From Ceriagrion tenellum (taxonomy: Eukaryota > Arthropoda > Insecta > Odonata > Coenagrionidae), in contig OY720644.1 of assembly GCA_963169105.1 (NCBI GenBank), positions 1,447,001 through 1,511,000 on the forward strand: a DNA stretch of 64,000 nucleotides, read 5' to 3'. Positions 1 to 11,284 of the stretch are shown one piece after another. Every line of letters begins with the position of its first letter. Position 1 is the stretch's first letter. Below the pieces are notes generated by a model, which was not told the origin of the DNA, ran no database searches, and saw only the letters and a list, made by a program, of their open reading frames with translations. Made by a program: the position numbers and the translations under genes.

Positions 1-856
1 GTTTTTGGTCCAGCTGCTCTCACAAGTTTTGTTATGATTCCATCTTCACCTGATGCTTTAATGTTTTGGGGCTTTTTAATTTTCTTGTGGTTTTCTTCTT
101 TATCTGGTGCTTGTGAATTAGGGTTGTTTTAATTGGGATATTTTGGTGAGAATCTTTCCTTGGGTTCTGGGCAGTTCGGAAGTATTTTGAAATAATTAAC
201 AAATTCTCAGCCATAGTCTTGATATTTAAGTTCCAGTTTCCCATTTTCTTTTCTAAAGCGATGGTTATGGGGTTGGTACCCCAATAGTTTCTTTTTAAGT
301 GTTTTGTAAAAGTTTGTATTGTTTTTCTGGAAGTCTTCTTCGAAATCCAAGAGTTAAATTTTTTTATATTGCCTTTTTGTTTGTCTGATTAATTCGGATA
401 GTAATCTATAAATAGTAAATTTTTAATAAAAATCTAAAAAACGGGAGGCCTTCTCCATAAAATCTACAATTTTCTCAAAATTTACAATGTGGTGCATATA
501 TGAATGCAAGAGGTGATAAAAATACATACAGGATCGTTTGAAGGGTATTTCATCATATTAGAAAAACTATAAATAAAATTAAAACAGTGAAATGGACATA
601 TCTGTTTACAACGATGATTTTCGCTCGCATTTCAGATAACAGGTAAATTAGGCATGAATTTGTCTTATAAAATTTAGTAACGAAAGGGTATAATATTAGG
701 TTTGATAGAAGTTTCACGATACGATATTTGCTTAAATACTTAAAATTAAAAGAAATTTCTCGCATACGTTAATAAAATGGAATAAAATATTTTTTAACAT
801 GAAATAAACAATTGAACAGATTAAATAATGAGAAACAATGAATAATTTATGCTATA
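1..856. other. AT-rich stretch without a recognisable gene
   Basis: The stretch is AT-rich and only short stop-bounded frames occur (at most about 70 codons). None resembles a known protein or a transposon domain. No terminal repeats or RNA gene were seen. Confidence 0.5.
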
Positions 857-2162
857 ACTAGCTGAATTACCCGGCGTTGCTCGGGATCATACTTCCTTCA
901 AAACTCTTTATATAAGAGGTGAGGAGTTCGTAAGTAGTGGTGATAACAGACTACATTTCAAGTAATTGTTGTATTAAATTAATATTTTCTTCTGCAAAGC
1001 ATCTATACAATTGTGAGACAATAGTAAGTACACAATGTGACAATATCTCCCATGAACAATAATAATTATACGTCAAATGACTGAAAAATTGACAGAATGA
1101 TAAAAAATAACATGGTAAAATAAAAACAATGAAATTTGTAAAACTTGTTTAATATAGAGTAGAGAGACAATTTTTTGAAACCCTTTACTGTAACCATACT
1201 ACCTGCACAGCCAGGCTAAAAGAACATTATAGTTAAGTATAAAATTCGAGTACTTACTTGTTGAGTAGCTATTCAGAATTTCATTTTCGTTAATTAAGGT
1301 TTGATTTAATGTTTATTTTTGTTTGTTTATTTGGTTGTCAAGGAAAATACGTAAAAGAAAATCGATTGAAAAAGAGAGAAACTTCATTCTTTCGGGCAAG
1401 ATACCACTAATTTTAGTAGTATCATGCTTTCGGGTATGCGATAAAATGAATTTCAACTCTCTATCTTTAGTTAAAGTTGTTTTAAAAAGCGAAATAATTA
1501 ATCGCTGCACAAATCCCAATGCTTAGCATTCCTAATCGGCTCAACTAAGCAATATGAATTCCAACAGCAATGACCGAAATCTGGTTGTCAAGCGAATATG
1601 GCATTGTTGATTTCACAGAAAAATGTGTTTCTGCAGCTAAAAACGCATTTTTCAGTCAATTACGAAGTGAAAAGGATAATTAATTGAAAGAATTAAAAAC
1701 TTCATTCTTTTAGACATTTAATAAAAAAATTCCAACTCTCTATCTTGAGCTGAAATAATTTAAAAAAGTAAAAAATGAAACCACTGCAAAAAACCCGATA
1801 CGCACCGCGAACCACCTAAGGGCCCTTTTTTGGGACCTTTATGGGCCCTGAGATCATTTTAAAGTAGCCTACAACTTTCCTCCTGCCTCGAGCTATTACT
1901 CGGCAAAATTTCAGCACGATAGGATTATAACTGTAGTAATGCACTTACCCGTCGGGTGATGTTGCGTGAAAAGTATTCGAAAGATTAAGAGGATCTTGGG
2001 GGGGGGGGAGCGAAATTTAAAAAATGTTTATACCTAAAACCTTCGAAACCTTCGCAAGAGTGTACTCAACAACTTCTTAAAGTTTCTTGGCGATCGGATC
2101 AACGGTGTAGTAATGCATACAGGACACACAGACATACATTCGTTTTTATATATATAGAAGAT
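857..2162 (+). repeat. Interspersed repeat with CCGGCGTTGCTCGGG head and TATATATAG tail
   Basis: It opens with CTAGCTGAATTACCCGGCG and a GTTGCTCGGG motif and closes with an ACACACAGACATACATT block followed by TTTTTATATATATAG. This head-and-tail pair recurs in many invertebrate genomes as the ends of degenerate non-LTR-type repeats; that comparison is from memory of the family. Within it, two diverged copies of an AACTTCATTCTTT ... CCAACTCTCTATCTT unit lie near 1380-1470 and 1700-1750. No coding domain is left. The boundaries are approximate and the class is uncertain. Confidence 0.5.
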
Positions 2163-2192
2163 ATGCTAAAATACTTGTAAATACATTATGGC

Positions 2193-2300
2193 TTGGTAAG
2201 TACGCCGCCAGTCACGCCGCCGCCGGTAAAAACCATCGGCTCGGCGCGTCGACGGCGCGCCGCCGACCCATTTTCATCCGGCGTCCGAGGCCGATATTTT
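2193..2300. repeat. GC-rich CGCCGCCGCC block, copy 1
   Basis: A sharply GC-rich island in AT-rich surroundings, with CGCCGCCGCCGGTAAAAA followed by GGCGCG-rich sequence. The reverse complement of 7683-7800 carries a similar arrangement (CGCCGCCGCCGCCGAGG, then TAAAAACTACGACGCGCC). The two therefore look like diverged copies of one repeat in opposite orientation. Function unknown. Confidence 0.4.
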
Positions 2301-2875
2301 ATCCATCGGCGCACAGGTCTAGCAGGTTGTGTTTGCTTGCTTTGTGGACTTCAAGAAGGCGTACAGGGTGGACTGGGCGAAATAATTGTACTGAAGTACG
2401 AACTGAAGACATAAGGGGGGACGATTGGAGGGACAGACACCTCATTCGGAATCTCCAAAGGAAACAGCGGGCTCAGGGAAGGTGAAGGAGAATCGAGATG
2501 GGCCGTGATAGAACGAGGAGTATGGCAGGGGTGCCCATTTTCGCTACTGCTTTTTAACGTTTATGAATAAAGATAAACCATAAGAAGAGGAAAGTAATGA
2601 GATTCTCTAGAAGTAAGAAGGCGGGTCTGAACATAAGGGTGGGAGGGCTCAAATTAGTGTAGGTCGAGCAGTTTACGTATCTTGGTACTATTTTGGAGGA
2701 GAATGGGTTTAGAGGGAGGGACATAAGATTAGAATAGCCAGGGCTAAACAAGCTTTGTTAAAGAGGAGGGGATTCTGAGAGAAGATGCAAAGAAAAGGCT
2801 AGTGAAAACTCTAATGTGGCGAGTGGCGCTGTATGGGTCGGAGACTTAGTCATTGGGGAATGTCCCAAGTTGCCC
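2300..2875 (+). pseudogene. LINE reverse-transcriptase relic (degenerate)
   Basis: Translated with frame changes, the stretch keeps recognisable non-LTR reverse-transcriptase blocks in order. Near 2335 is a CFVDFKKAY-like block (palm entry). Near 2515-2560 is a GVWQGCPFSLLLFNVY block (the QGCPLSPLLFN motif). Near 2660-2700 is EQFTYLGTILEENG, and near 2790-2850 a terminal KTLMWRVALYGSE-like block. The YADD segment is deleted between 2565 and 2600, where the sequence jumps directly to the downstream block. Stops and frameshifts make it non-functional. It is a 5'- and internally truncated LINE of RTE or a related clade; the clade is not certain. Confidence 0.65.
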
Positions 2876-3914
2876 CAAGCAAAAATCATCTCTGCTTTCG
2901 CTCGCCATTATCAATAAAAAACGAAAACAATGCCATATACAGCTTGGATAAGTGAGCACTGGATTCGTTAGAAAACAATGTAAGTGAGACTAATCGCCGG
3001 GTCCCGTCATCTTCACCCACCGAAACCTCAACAAGAGAGAACGTAACGACCGTTCTACAAGCGAGAGCAGTTATTCCCGTCCGTACTACTTTAAGTGAAG
3101 CTACCGCCACGCCCATCACCTTTACGAATACGCGTGAGTCTCTTCCAGCAAATTCAACACGATTTTGCTTATCTTGACAGGTCACATAAACACACCATAG
3201 TAAGATAAGTTATGAACACAGACGAATTAAAAAAGTAATTATAACAACTTGATATGATTTAGGGAATAAATGCAGTAATCACGTACAAAATTAGCTCGCC
3301 GTGTAGTCCACGCGCACTTCTCATATTGTTTCCCTCATTTAGAACTCCGCAATTGAGAGAAGCAGGTGCTGGACTTAGATTATTGAAAACCTCTACACGT
3401 GAGAGAGAAGCCGCTGTTGAACCTCTTTACAAGTGAGAAAACTGTCGAATGAGAAACCTTTATGAGCGAGAAAATTACCCCAGTCCCCCATTTCGACTCT
3501 CGCTCATCCAGGTTCGACAGCAACGGGCGTCTCTTGCTCTCGAGTACCTATCAGTAACTTTCAGCAATGTTTAAGACATATATATATATATAGCATGCAC
3601 CTAGAGCATCGGGTCCTTCAGCACGTAACTAATGGGTACATTGCGAGAATGGTTGTGTACTTTCAGGTAACTTATCAGTAAATACTCTGTTAATAGCGAG
3701 TATAGCAACAACGATAACTTAAGCGGAGCCACCCGCGTTTGCGTTTTGCTAATGAGAAATAATGGGAAAATCAGAACAATCAGTGAATTATTTGCTAAAT
3801 GTATTTGTAGAGAGCACACCGTCAAAACTTTCCTTGGTTTCGCTGAAGCTGGAGACAGTGAAAAGGACGATGAGGAAGAACAACAAGGTTGGGAGGATGA
3901 TAAATTATTTCTAA
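2876..3914. other. No confident gene; short acidic frame and (TA)n tract
   Basis: A (TA)7 tract lies at about 3579-3592. A plus-strand frame from about 3746 encodes an acidic peptide (DSEKDDEEEQQGWEDD) and runs into the left end of the element at 3915, so it may be a host or transposon exon cut by that insertion. I do not recognise it. The rest shows no domain or repeat structure. Confidence 0.35.
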
Positions 3915-5286
3915 AGCCGGTGTCCCACGGTAAATTTTTTCGTAAATTTATTCATGAATAATTCATGAATACTTTCAAAGTTACACTGCGCAACCGCACA
4001 CAAATATTCGGTAAATTTCTGTAAATACGAAAATCTAAATTCTTCATGAAAATCTGTCACTGATAGACTTTTCTGCGCGCATGCACTTCGACCACCACCA
4101 TCACGTTCTCGATGGATCTCGCACCTCGAATATTATGCTATAATTTAAAAAAATGGGTAATTGTTTGACGTTGAAACTGCGCTTCTGGACATACTCTTGC
4201 CGTTTTGCTTTAAATTAAGGAAGGGATATGTAGACTATGCAAGATATATTATGGTTAAAATCAACATTAAAATATTTTTTTATCGACGAGAGGGAAATCC
4301 CTCACTACTTACTTTCTAAATACTTTATTTGAGGTTACTTTGACATAGATTGATGATTTATGTATTAATATGTAAAATTAGTACCGTACTTGATAATTGT
4401 CAAGCGTCAATAGTTCGCTCAGTACATTTGTTGCTTCACTCAGAGACTATCAGGGCCAGAGGATTACACCTGATTTCTTTAAAATTTACGATATTTGTAC
4501 GAACTAACTCCAAAAATATGAAGCTCGACCGGATACAAGAAAATTATAATAGTTTTCGCGTACAAATACGAACATTAGGTGTAATATAAAGAATCATACG
4601 CGTAAAAATAACTAGAATCTGAGGAAAGTATCAGTAGGCCATAACATGAGTTGAGAACCCCCGCGCCATGTTTTCCGAATTCTTTCTTAATGAATGGTAG
4701 TCTGGTGAGGAGCGCTCTCGCTTTGCGTGAGAAGGATCGTGGTCTCGATTCTTCACTGGAGAACTTCTTGGTGAACGAATTATTTTGAGTCGCTACATTT
4801 TTTAAAATTTCAGTAATTGTAATATCTTTTACACAGTGATGGATAGTCTTATCAGACCGTTATTTCTACTTCTGGTTTCGGACGTTTTCTACGGTGAAGA
4901 TAGTTTCGGCGACTCTGGACTGGGGATCTGCTACATAGGGATTCTGATGAGGTCCATCGTGAGCAAACATGCTTGTTCTTGCAATTCCTTCGTTTTATAC
5001 GTATGGCGAATATATATCTCGGGTAATTACAGCAATAGGTGTGTGCTATTCCATATTATGCCTCGCAGGTCCCTCAAAAGTATCTTCTCTGCTTGTTCTT
5101 TTCGCACAGAGAATACAAAACTGATGGCAGCATAAAAAGTTCACTTCTCGGCCGTCAGCCGATCAGTGCCAAATTAATGAATTTTTCCTGCTCGTGTGAC
5201 ATGGGGTCCAACAGTTCACGAAACTCTATTCATGAATATGGAATTCATGGATAAATTCACGAAAAAAATACCGTGGGACACCGGCT
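3915..5286. mobile_element. Non-autonomous DNA transposon, PIF/Harbinger-like (1.37 kb)
   Basis: The ends are inverted repeats: AGCCGGTGTCCCACGGTA on the left, and on the right its reverse complement ending CCGTGGGACACCGGCT. Similarity continues inward about 60 bp through ATTCATGAAT-rich sequence. Both outer flanks are TAA (3912-3914 and 5287-5289), matching the 3-bp TWA duplication typical of PIF/Harbinger. No transposase reading frame is inside, so it would depend on an autonomous relative. The boundaries are well defined; the superfamily call rests mainly on duplication length and sequence. Confidence 0.75.
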
Positions 5287-5289
5287 TAA

Positions 5290-6552
5290 TGCATTTTACT
5301 TAATGAAAATTTCGCACTTTCTACTTTTTATTTTCAACAATTTTAATAGCGTAAGTTATTATGAATTTTTCTTGTTTGGGTGACAATGGGTTCAATATAG
5401 AGGTGTGCCATGCTGTTCTCTTTGGTGAGCAGTTCATTGAGATCCAGTTCAGGTGTCTGAGAAGTTCAAAAGAACAGATCCAAAAGAACGTAATTACATT
5501 CTAAATGTGGGGGTGGGGCGGGCTTTATGAATTTTTAGTTATTAGAATAGCATATGAAGGTCATGTTTACACTTGTAAAATGAAGTTAAATGTAGGTTCT
5601 CATTTACTTCTACTGCTTCAGGTTCTATGTGATCACTCATATTATGCAAATTAAAATAGGTAACGATAATAAAATCAAAAATTTTACAACATAATAGTAA
5701 AGTGTAAATTATGTTGTAAAAAGTGTAAAATAATATTTCATGAACACTATTTCCATATGCGTTTATAATCAATGTATTCTTTATCAACCTGATTGTATTA
5801 GATTATTGAACTTCAAAATAGAAAAAGATGGGAAATAATGACTCCAAGTAAAGTAAAAATAATCAGTTATAAAGAAAATGACGTAAAAAATGAGACAAAA
5901 TGTGACAACTGCCTTCTATCACAAAGCTATAAATTTTAATGTGCAGAAATGACACTTGCGGCAGTTTTCTCTCCACTGAAATGTCTTGATGGAATACATA
6001 GGGCTGCGGCTGTAAGGGCAATTATAACTGAGAAAATACATATGCTTGAACGCTCGCCGTGCAAACTCCTGGCAGATATCACTCCGAGTAAGAATACTCA
6101 GTCTCTTGGTTTCGAGTTTTAGGTTTACCGCCATTAAGTAAACTTATATTATTAAAATTCAGAAGAATTAATGCATTGACTGCTTCATTTGGCGAAGTAC
6201 ACGATGATAAATGGCTTCTCGTTATTTGTTGTTCAGGATGGATGATACTTTCGATTAATGGCAAAGCATAAGAATGCTGAAAATACGTGTAGTGTGGAAT
6301 AATTTTGTTCCCGCTGTCTTACTCAATATTCGACTCTACACTTTAGAATGAATTTCCCATGTCGAACTAAATGTTCACTACATTGAACGTACGTGTCCAT
6401 AGAAATGCATGTGAATAAAACAGCTTTGCATTTTCATTTTCCTTAGCATCGTAACCCATACCACGAATTGGCAAAGACTGCATAAATAATTTCCCATCAG
6501 AATAGAATCGAGCTATCATACTAATTGAAGTTTTTTTCCGTACGCTACCTTA
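5290..6552. other. No recognisable gene
   Basis: AT-rich DNA with short frames on both strands only. No known domain, terminal repeat or RNA gene was seen. Confidence 0.4.
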
Positions 6553-6750
6553 GCTGAACGCCCTGCTGTTTGACGAATCTCTACGAGAAGCTCCGCAGGT
6601 GAACTCTATTGAACATGATATCAACGCCTCTTTCTGAGCAGTGTACTGTAGCTGACCTCTATTGAGCCTGTTGTTCTTTCTGAACAGCATGCTGTATCTG
6701 ACCTCTATTGAGCCTGCTGTTCTTTCTGAACGGTGTTCCGCAGCTGACCT
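6553..6750. repeat. Minisatellite, period about 46-50 bp
   Basis: The unit contains TGACCTCTATTGAGCCTG followed by TTCTTTCTGAACAGC and is present in about four diverged copies. The two best copies begin near 6653 and 6699 (46-bp period). Degenerate copies extend left to about 6553. The array overlaps the 3' end of the minus-strand acidic frame and would encode its C-terminal residues. Confidence 0.65.
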
Positions 6751-7084
6751 CAGGTACTTTCTTGGAGCTCAAGAACGAGTGTAAGCCCCGCCCTCCGCGG
6801 GGGGAGGGGGGGGTTATATAATGGCAGGGTGGATTGTTTACTTTGTCTTTACCTAGTAGTTGAGCAGAAGCACTGGTCTTTGAGTCACTATCATTGTCCT
6901 CACTGCATTCAATTTCCTGTTCAGTCTCAGAGCTGCCTTCCCTTTGCTCGACGTCATCCTCCTCATTTTCCATTTCCGCATCAGACGACTCCGGTTCAGA
7001 TGATTCCAAACATTGAGTAAGTAGCCCCGTGATCTCTTCAACGTCTATTGGTTTATTTGGATCGTACTTCCTTTTCTTTGCCAT
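6659..7084 (-). CDS. Acidic 141-residue open frame, unidentified
   Basis: The frame starts MAKKRKYDPNKP, then has a long acidic, Ser-rich tract (about residues 25-75), then a Pro/Gly/Arg segment, and ends in the minisatellite. The basic start plus acidic/Ser tract resembles the N-terminal region of piggyBac-type transposases, such as the intact one at 35515 in this window. No transposase core follows on this strand. A GTAAAG after codon 77 (CTACTAG then GTAAAG) could be a splice donor, which would make the tail intronic. It may be a first exon of a host gene or a transposon relic. I do not recognise a family. Confidence 0.3.
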   Translation of the reverse strand: MAKKRKYDPNKPIDVEEITGLLTQCLESSEPESSDAEMENEEDDVEQREGSSETEQEIECSEDNDSDSKTSASAQLLGKDKVNNPPCHYITPPSPRGGRGLHSFLSSKKVPEVSCGTPFRKNSRLNRGQIQHAVQKEQQAQ

Positions 7085-7682
7085 TATTGAATGATGAAAA
7101 ATTGCCTAAATGCTCTAGGTAGCACGTTGTAAGTCGTAAAACTTTACAATAATGACAATAAAATATGCAAAAAAATGGTACTTTCCTCATTACAAGTATG
7201 ATTGATCAATGAGTGTCTTACATAATAAGATGCTTACGGTTTTCGGCGGAAACTCGAGCGCGGTTGAAATTATAGCGGAGAGAGGACTTCTGACTTTTGC
7301 AACACACTCCGGTATGATTGATCTGATCCAGTGTCCTTCGAAATATTAGGCAGAGTTCTGAGGAGAATACAAAGGCCTTTATAACTGGCTACAATGACAT
7401 ACATTGCGTCAAAAACACGATAAGCGTGAAATAAAATTCTAAGATAGCGAATCTAAAAAGTAATGCGAGCACTCGCGTCAAACCTGAGGGGCACGGACCG
7501 CGCGCAAGTGAAAAAAATATCCTATTCCAGCCTGGCGAGTGAGTGTACGAAATACATTGTAAATGTTAAACGTTACCAGGTAAAAGCGTAACGAAAAGGA
7601 ACAGAGAATCTCAGCGTCATAGTGACCTACCATCGGAAAATATTACGGTAATAACCACTAGGTGAGCCCAGGAGGCTCAGCG
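7085..7682. other. No recognisable gene
   Basis: AT-rich sequence with no domain, terminal repeat or RNA gene that I can support. Confidence 0.35.
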
Positions 7683-7800
7683 CGATTTCCGCAGGGTTAA
7701 AATCCAAGTCGCGCCGCACCGCCGCCGTTAAAATGACCGGCGGCGGCGCGTCGTAGTTTTTACCTCGGCGGCGGCGGCGTGCCTTGTATGGCCGGATAAA
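7683..7800. repeat. GC-rich CGCCGCCGCC block, copy 2 (inverted)
   Basis: Dense CGG/CCG trinucleotide runs around GGCGGCGGCGCGTCGTAG. In reverse complement it parallels 2193-2300. The GC content contrasts with both flanks. It could be part of an LTR, a SINE-like repeat or a CpG island. Confidence 0.35.
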
Positions 7801-7861
7801 AAGATAAGGAAGACAAACGAACTCCCACCAATAAGAGGACACCTCAATAGTCAAAGAAGAA

Positions 7862-7895
7862 TATAAATACAGGGAAATCTCCGACTCGACACTCA
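7862..7895 (+). promoter_or_regulatory. Possible TATA-box core promoter
   Basis: TATAAATA at 7862-7869 is followed about 25 bp downstream by ACACTCACTTTCC, which resembles an arthropod initiator. A CG-containing leader continues to about 7970. The arrangement is typical of arthropod core promoters and of LTR U3/R boundaries. No matching downstream gene was found, so the assignment is tentative. Confidence 0.25.
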
Positions 7896-8394
7896 CTTTC
7901 CGCGGTTAGTACGATAAACGATTAGTTCGTCGAAAAGTTGTCAATTAAAAGCCTGACCCGGAGCCAAAGCCGAGGAAAAATCATCGGATTTCTTGATATC
8001 TCTCATTTCTTTCGCAACTGGTACGAGAAGATGGGTTCTCAGCATTCTCAGGAACATAGATACTCCCCACGTACAATCCAAAGTTTTTCGATACACACAC
8101 ACACACTTGCTATTGTGTTACAATACGACCACATAGTTGCACAATACATTTACATACATGGAATAAAATAAGGGAAGTGGACGGCAGAACAGACATGTTT
8201 AAATTGCCATTTTTCCGCGAACGATATGCCACTAAGACCTTAAAGTAGGTTAGTTGATAGGTATTTCAGGACCCCTTTAAAAAAATAGATTTTTTGCATA
8301 CATACACCTCCATGTATTGGAAGTTAATTACGAATATTCAAACAATTTTATCACTCCTTATTTTTTAACGGGATCGAAGATGGCGCATCCGAAT

Positions 8395-8590
8395 TTTTGA
8401 TAATGTTGATGTTTACTCTATCCGTAATATATCAAGAGTCGACATCATCGTCGATATCATCGACACTGGCGTCATACTGAAAATATACTATTTTCAACAT
8501 AATTGAAAACATTTTACTTAAAGTTTCTTTTTCTTTTACATTCCTTCATAGTTGAAATTGAACTTGAAATCATTCGAAAAATATAGTTTT
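8395..8590 (+). repeat. Diverged repeat, copy A
   Basis: TTTACTCTATCCGTAATAT, ATACTATTTTCAACAT and GAACTTGAAATC blocks occur here in the same order as in the reverse complement of 13670-13860. This suggests an old interspersed repeat. No coding content. Confidence 0.35.
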
Positions 8591-8904
8591 CCATTCGAGA
8601 AAGCTACACAACGAAGGAGGAGAGTTTCAGGTCTGAGCGTTTTGTGCTGAAAGCATTAACGTAGAAGAAAAATCTTAGTTATTCCAATTGGTGTGGAACT
8701 AACCCATTTCTTTTCCGGAAGGTAACAAAAAAAATCTTCACGCTCAAAATCATTCCTATTTAGCACGTTATCTCCTTAGAGGGAATTTTCAAATATAATT
8801 AATTAACTTTTATACGAGGCTGAGAGAACATAAAAATATTAAAAACTATTGCAATGGGTAAAAAGTTACGAGTTTGAGATTATACTCGTTAGAGAAATAT
8901 ATGT

Positions 8905-9300
8905 ATACATACCAATCACGCCGTTCCCTTCCGGGGTAAGCAGAGTCACTAAGTTGCACTCATATAAATATACTTTTACACCTCTGCTTCAATGATTTCC
9001 TCCATACTGACCTATCCTAGCAAACCTCTTATGCTTCATTTACCCCTGTACACTGCTTCATACACGCCCTCCAGTTTTTATGATTCCTAATATTCCTCCT
9101 AAGAATTTCCTCAACCACAACTTTCTCGGACTACCTCTACCTCTCGCACCATTCATTTCACTCTTATATTACTGTTTCGTTATTCGACTCTCATCCATTC
9201 TCTCAACATGGCCACACTCCTTTCATGTATGTCCATTAGCATATGAGCCTCTAACCCACATTCATTTATTATCCACTCATTCCTGACCCCATCCATCCTA
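8905..9300 (-). mobile_element. 3' end of a LINE (RTE-like), truncated copy
   Basis: On the minus strand a degenerate C-terminal reading frame is visible with the order ERSVLRWFGHV-like, MDESRITKQ-like, NGARGRGRP-like. This is the familiar C-terminus of endonuclease/reverse-transcriptase LINEs. It is followed by the 3' terminus ending in GGGAACGGCGTGATTGGTAT. A second copy lies at 25478-25830 on the same strand, about 85-90% similar by eye. The rest of the element is missing here. Confidence 0.6.
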
Positions 9301-9308
9301 CTTTCATC

Positions 9309-9565
9309 TACATCTACATACTACCCCGCGAGCCGCCGCGTGGGTATGTGGCATGGGGTGGTAGGTCACCAGCCGTGTAAAGATGCAACATTTATGGAGG
9401 TGTAATGGCGACATGTATAATGGGAGTGTATTTAGAGGAGCTTAGGTTTTTATTGTGGTCGCTTATTATGGGCGGAAAGAACGAGTTTTTGTACCTATCT
9501 GTTCGACAGAGTATCTCTCTTATTTTATCGCTTCTGTCAGACCTATAAATGAAATTTCACCTGAA
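9309..9565 (-). mobile_element. 3' end of a second LINE family (GTAGATGTAG tail)
   Basis: The plus strand begins CATCTACATCTACATACTA followed by GCCGCGTGGGTATGTGGCA. The same block recurs at 45094-45545 (plus) and, reversed, at about 14225-14320, 17135-17215 and 57780-58053. In the last copy the block is contiguous with reverse-transcriptase C-terminal coding. This copy is therefore the 3' end of a minus-strand LINE. Confidence 0.55.
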
Positions 9566-9582
9566 AAATAAGTCAACAAACA

Positions 9583-10305
9583 AATGAAAGTCAACTAGCG
9601 CGTATTTTGAGCTTGGTAAATTTTTTTTCGGCCGAAAATCAAGACGACTCAGCAGTAGAGAGAAAATAATTAAATATCCTGATGTTTCACTCTCTTTTAC
9701 TTAATAGTAATAAACAACTACTTACCAATTCGTTTCTGTTGAGTAATATAATCATTAACCACAGGAAATACGAACTGTAAGTTACAATAAATGTTATTGT
9801 CGCCAACATACGGTATGTTACCATGAAGTTTCGTTATGATATTACGTTGTAACGCCATTAACAGTGGTTCAATACAGATAAAGCCAACTAAACACGATAT
9901 CTTGAAATTTAGGGTTTATTAATAACTACCACTAAGAGCTCATCCTATAAGAAATACGTCGAAATAAACGATTATATCTAATGAAGTAAAGTGAACCCGA
10001 AAACTCGCATTCGCTTGGGATCTTTCAAGGTAAGTAGGGGTATTAAATTACTTTCCAGCACATATTAAATCATTTTTATTTACCCAAAAACATCGCACTA
10101 ACTTTTGAATTGGAAATATTGCGAGGTGCACGCCCAAAATGTATCCTATTCATCAAAATACGGGTCATGTATGGTTTTGATTAGGCCCGCCATTTTATTG
10201 GACTAGTAGAATTCTTCGGTTAGGTATATCTGGGTAACCCATCCGCCTTGTGAAGATAGTCACGTGACTTGTAACTTGTAGCTCTGAGAAACAGGCTCCT
10301 GGTCG
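9583..10305 (-). repeat. 0.72 kb interspersed repeat, copy 1 (inverted relative to copy 2)
   Basis: This segment is, in reverse complement, clearly the same as 18158-18893. It begins CAAATGAAAGTC, continues through GAGAAAATAATTAAATATCC and CATACGGTATGTTACCATG, and ends with GTCACGTGACT and AGCTCTGAGAAACAG. No coding content and no obvious terminal inverted repeats. It interrupts the LINE fragment that continues at 10306. Its class (SINE-like, solo LTR or MITE) is unresolved. Confidence 0.65.
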
Positions 10306-10925
10306 ATCACGATTATATATTTTACATCCTGTCGGAAAAACTTCGCCATCATTACTATCCTCTGCAAGCCAGCTCTCTGTTCCAATTACTATATCTGCGT
10401 TTTCAAATGTATGCTCAACTTCGGCACGTTTATTCTTTGCGCTATTGAAATTTACTATTACTAAATTTATGTAGCATTTAGCTTGATGATTGTCGGTTCG
10501 CTGTTTTCTGTGTATTATCTTTTTGATATTCTTTGACGCAACGGAGAAGCGAGTTTTTCTTTTAAGTTTCGCAGTTATCTTGAGAGCGCGGGTTGGAATT
10601 ATTTTCGACATGGAATTAACATTTATTTATTTGTGCTTCTCTTAAGTTTTTTCGGCAACGAAGGTTAACGTAACTCGGAGGCTGTTGTCGGGTGTATACT
10701 TTTGAATCTCACTGAATGCCCTACTCTCTAGCCTAAAAAATACCTGCAATGCTCGAAAATTATACGAGCCACCCGTTCTGACGCATGGGCTGAGTAATGC
10801 ACCCCAGAACGGTTGAGGGGAGCCCGGCACGATCCGAGCAACTGCCGAAGATCTACGAATCCTGATCCTATGCCTACAGTGAATTCCCACAGCCTCCTGT
10901 TCAGGCAGTCAATACTTTTGCCGCA
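10306..10925 (-). pseudogene. CR1-like LINE fragment: ORF1 end and start of endonuclease
   Basis: On the minus strand the end of an ORF1 (a CLNRRLWEF-like block near 10900) is followed by a spacer. Then comes an ORF2 start with KLKRKTRFSV and NADIVIGTESWLAED, an apurinic-type endonuclease N-terminus with the TESWL motif. The 26690-28885 element has the same order, so both belong to one family. The endonuclease is cut at about 10306 by the 0.72 kb repeat, so no catalytic core or reverse transcriptase remains. Confidence 0.65.
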
Positions 10926-11271
10926 AACACTCCTAGGATAACTCCGGCGTTTAGTCCACTCTTATGTCTATCCTGATATACCCATGTTTCACTACCATAC
11001 AACAAAGTGGGGAGAAGTACACTTTTGTTCACGGCGATTTTCGCTTCCTTAGACAGGCACTCATGCCTTGATAATGCATAATCCCATTCAATGCATAATC
11101 CACATGCTACCTACCACTTCCCTCCCAGCATTCGCCCGTCTCTTTATCTCCTCATATATCCGTCCATCATTCGTAAACATCTTACCTAAGTACACAAAAT
11201 CATTCACTTGCTCAATTACTTCACCATTCGCCCTCATCATACAGTTATTCTCCCCATTCTCCTTATCAAAA
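10926..11271 (-). pseudogene. RTE-like LINE reverse transcriptase, C-terminal part (split by Penelope insertion)
   Basis: On the minus strand this continues the reverse transcriptase of 13002-13446 after the inserted Penelope-like element. It reads KVLVFDKENGE-like, then DFVYLGKMFTNDGRI, then IKRRANAGREVVGS, then LLPTLLYGSETWV. This is the thumb/connection region typical of RTE-related LINEs. It ends abruptly at about 10930 against ORF1 sequence of another LINE family, indicating nested or rearranged insertions. Confidence 0.7.
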
Positions 11272-11284
11272 ACTAATACTTTAG
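11272..11284. repeat. 13-bp target-site duplication, left (Penelope insertion)
   Basis: ACTAATACTTTAG here matches ACTAATAATTTAG at 12989-13001 with one difference. Both lie inside the same LINE coding context on either side of the inserted element. Confidence 0.6.

Noticed and set aside
4680..4780. tRNA-like sequence around GGTCTCGATTC
   Set aside because: No consistent acceptor stem, D-arm or anticodon arm could be drawn.
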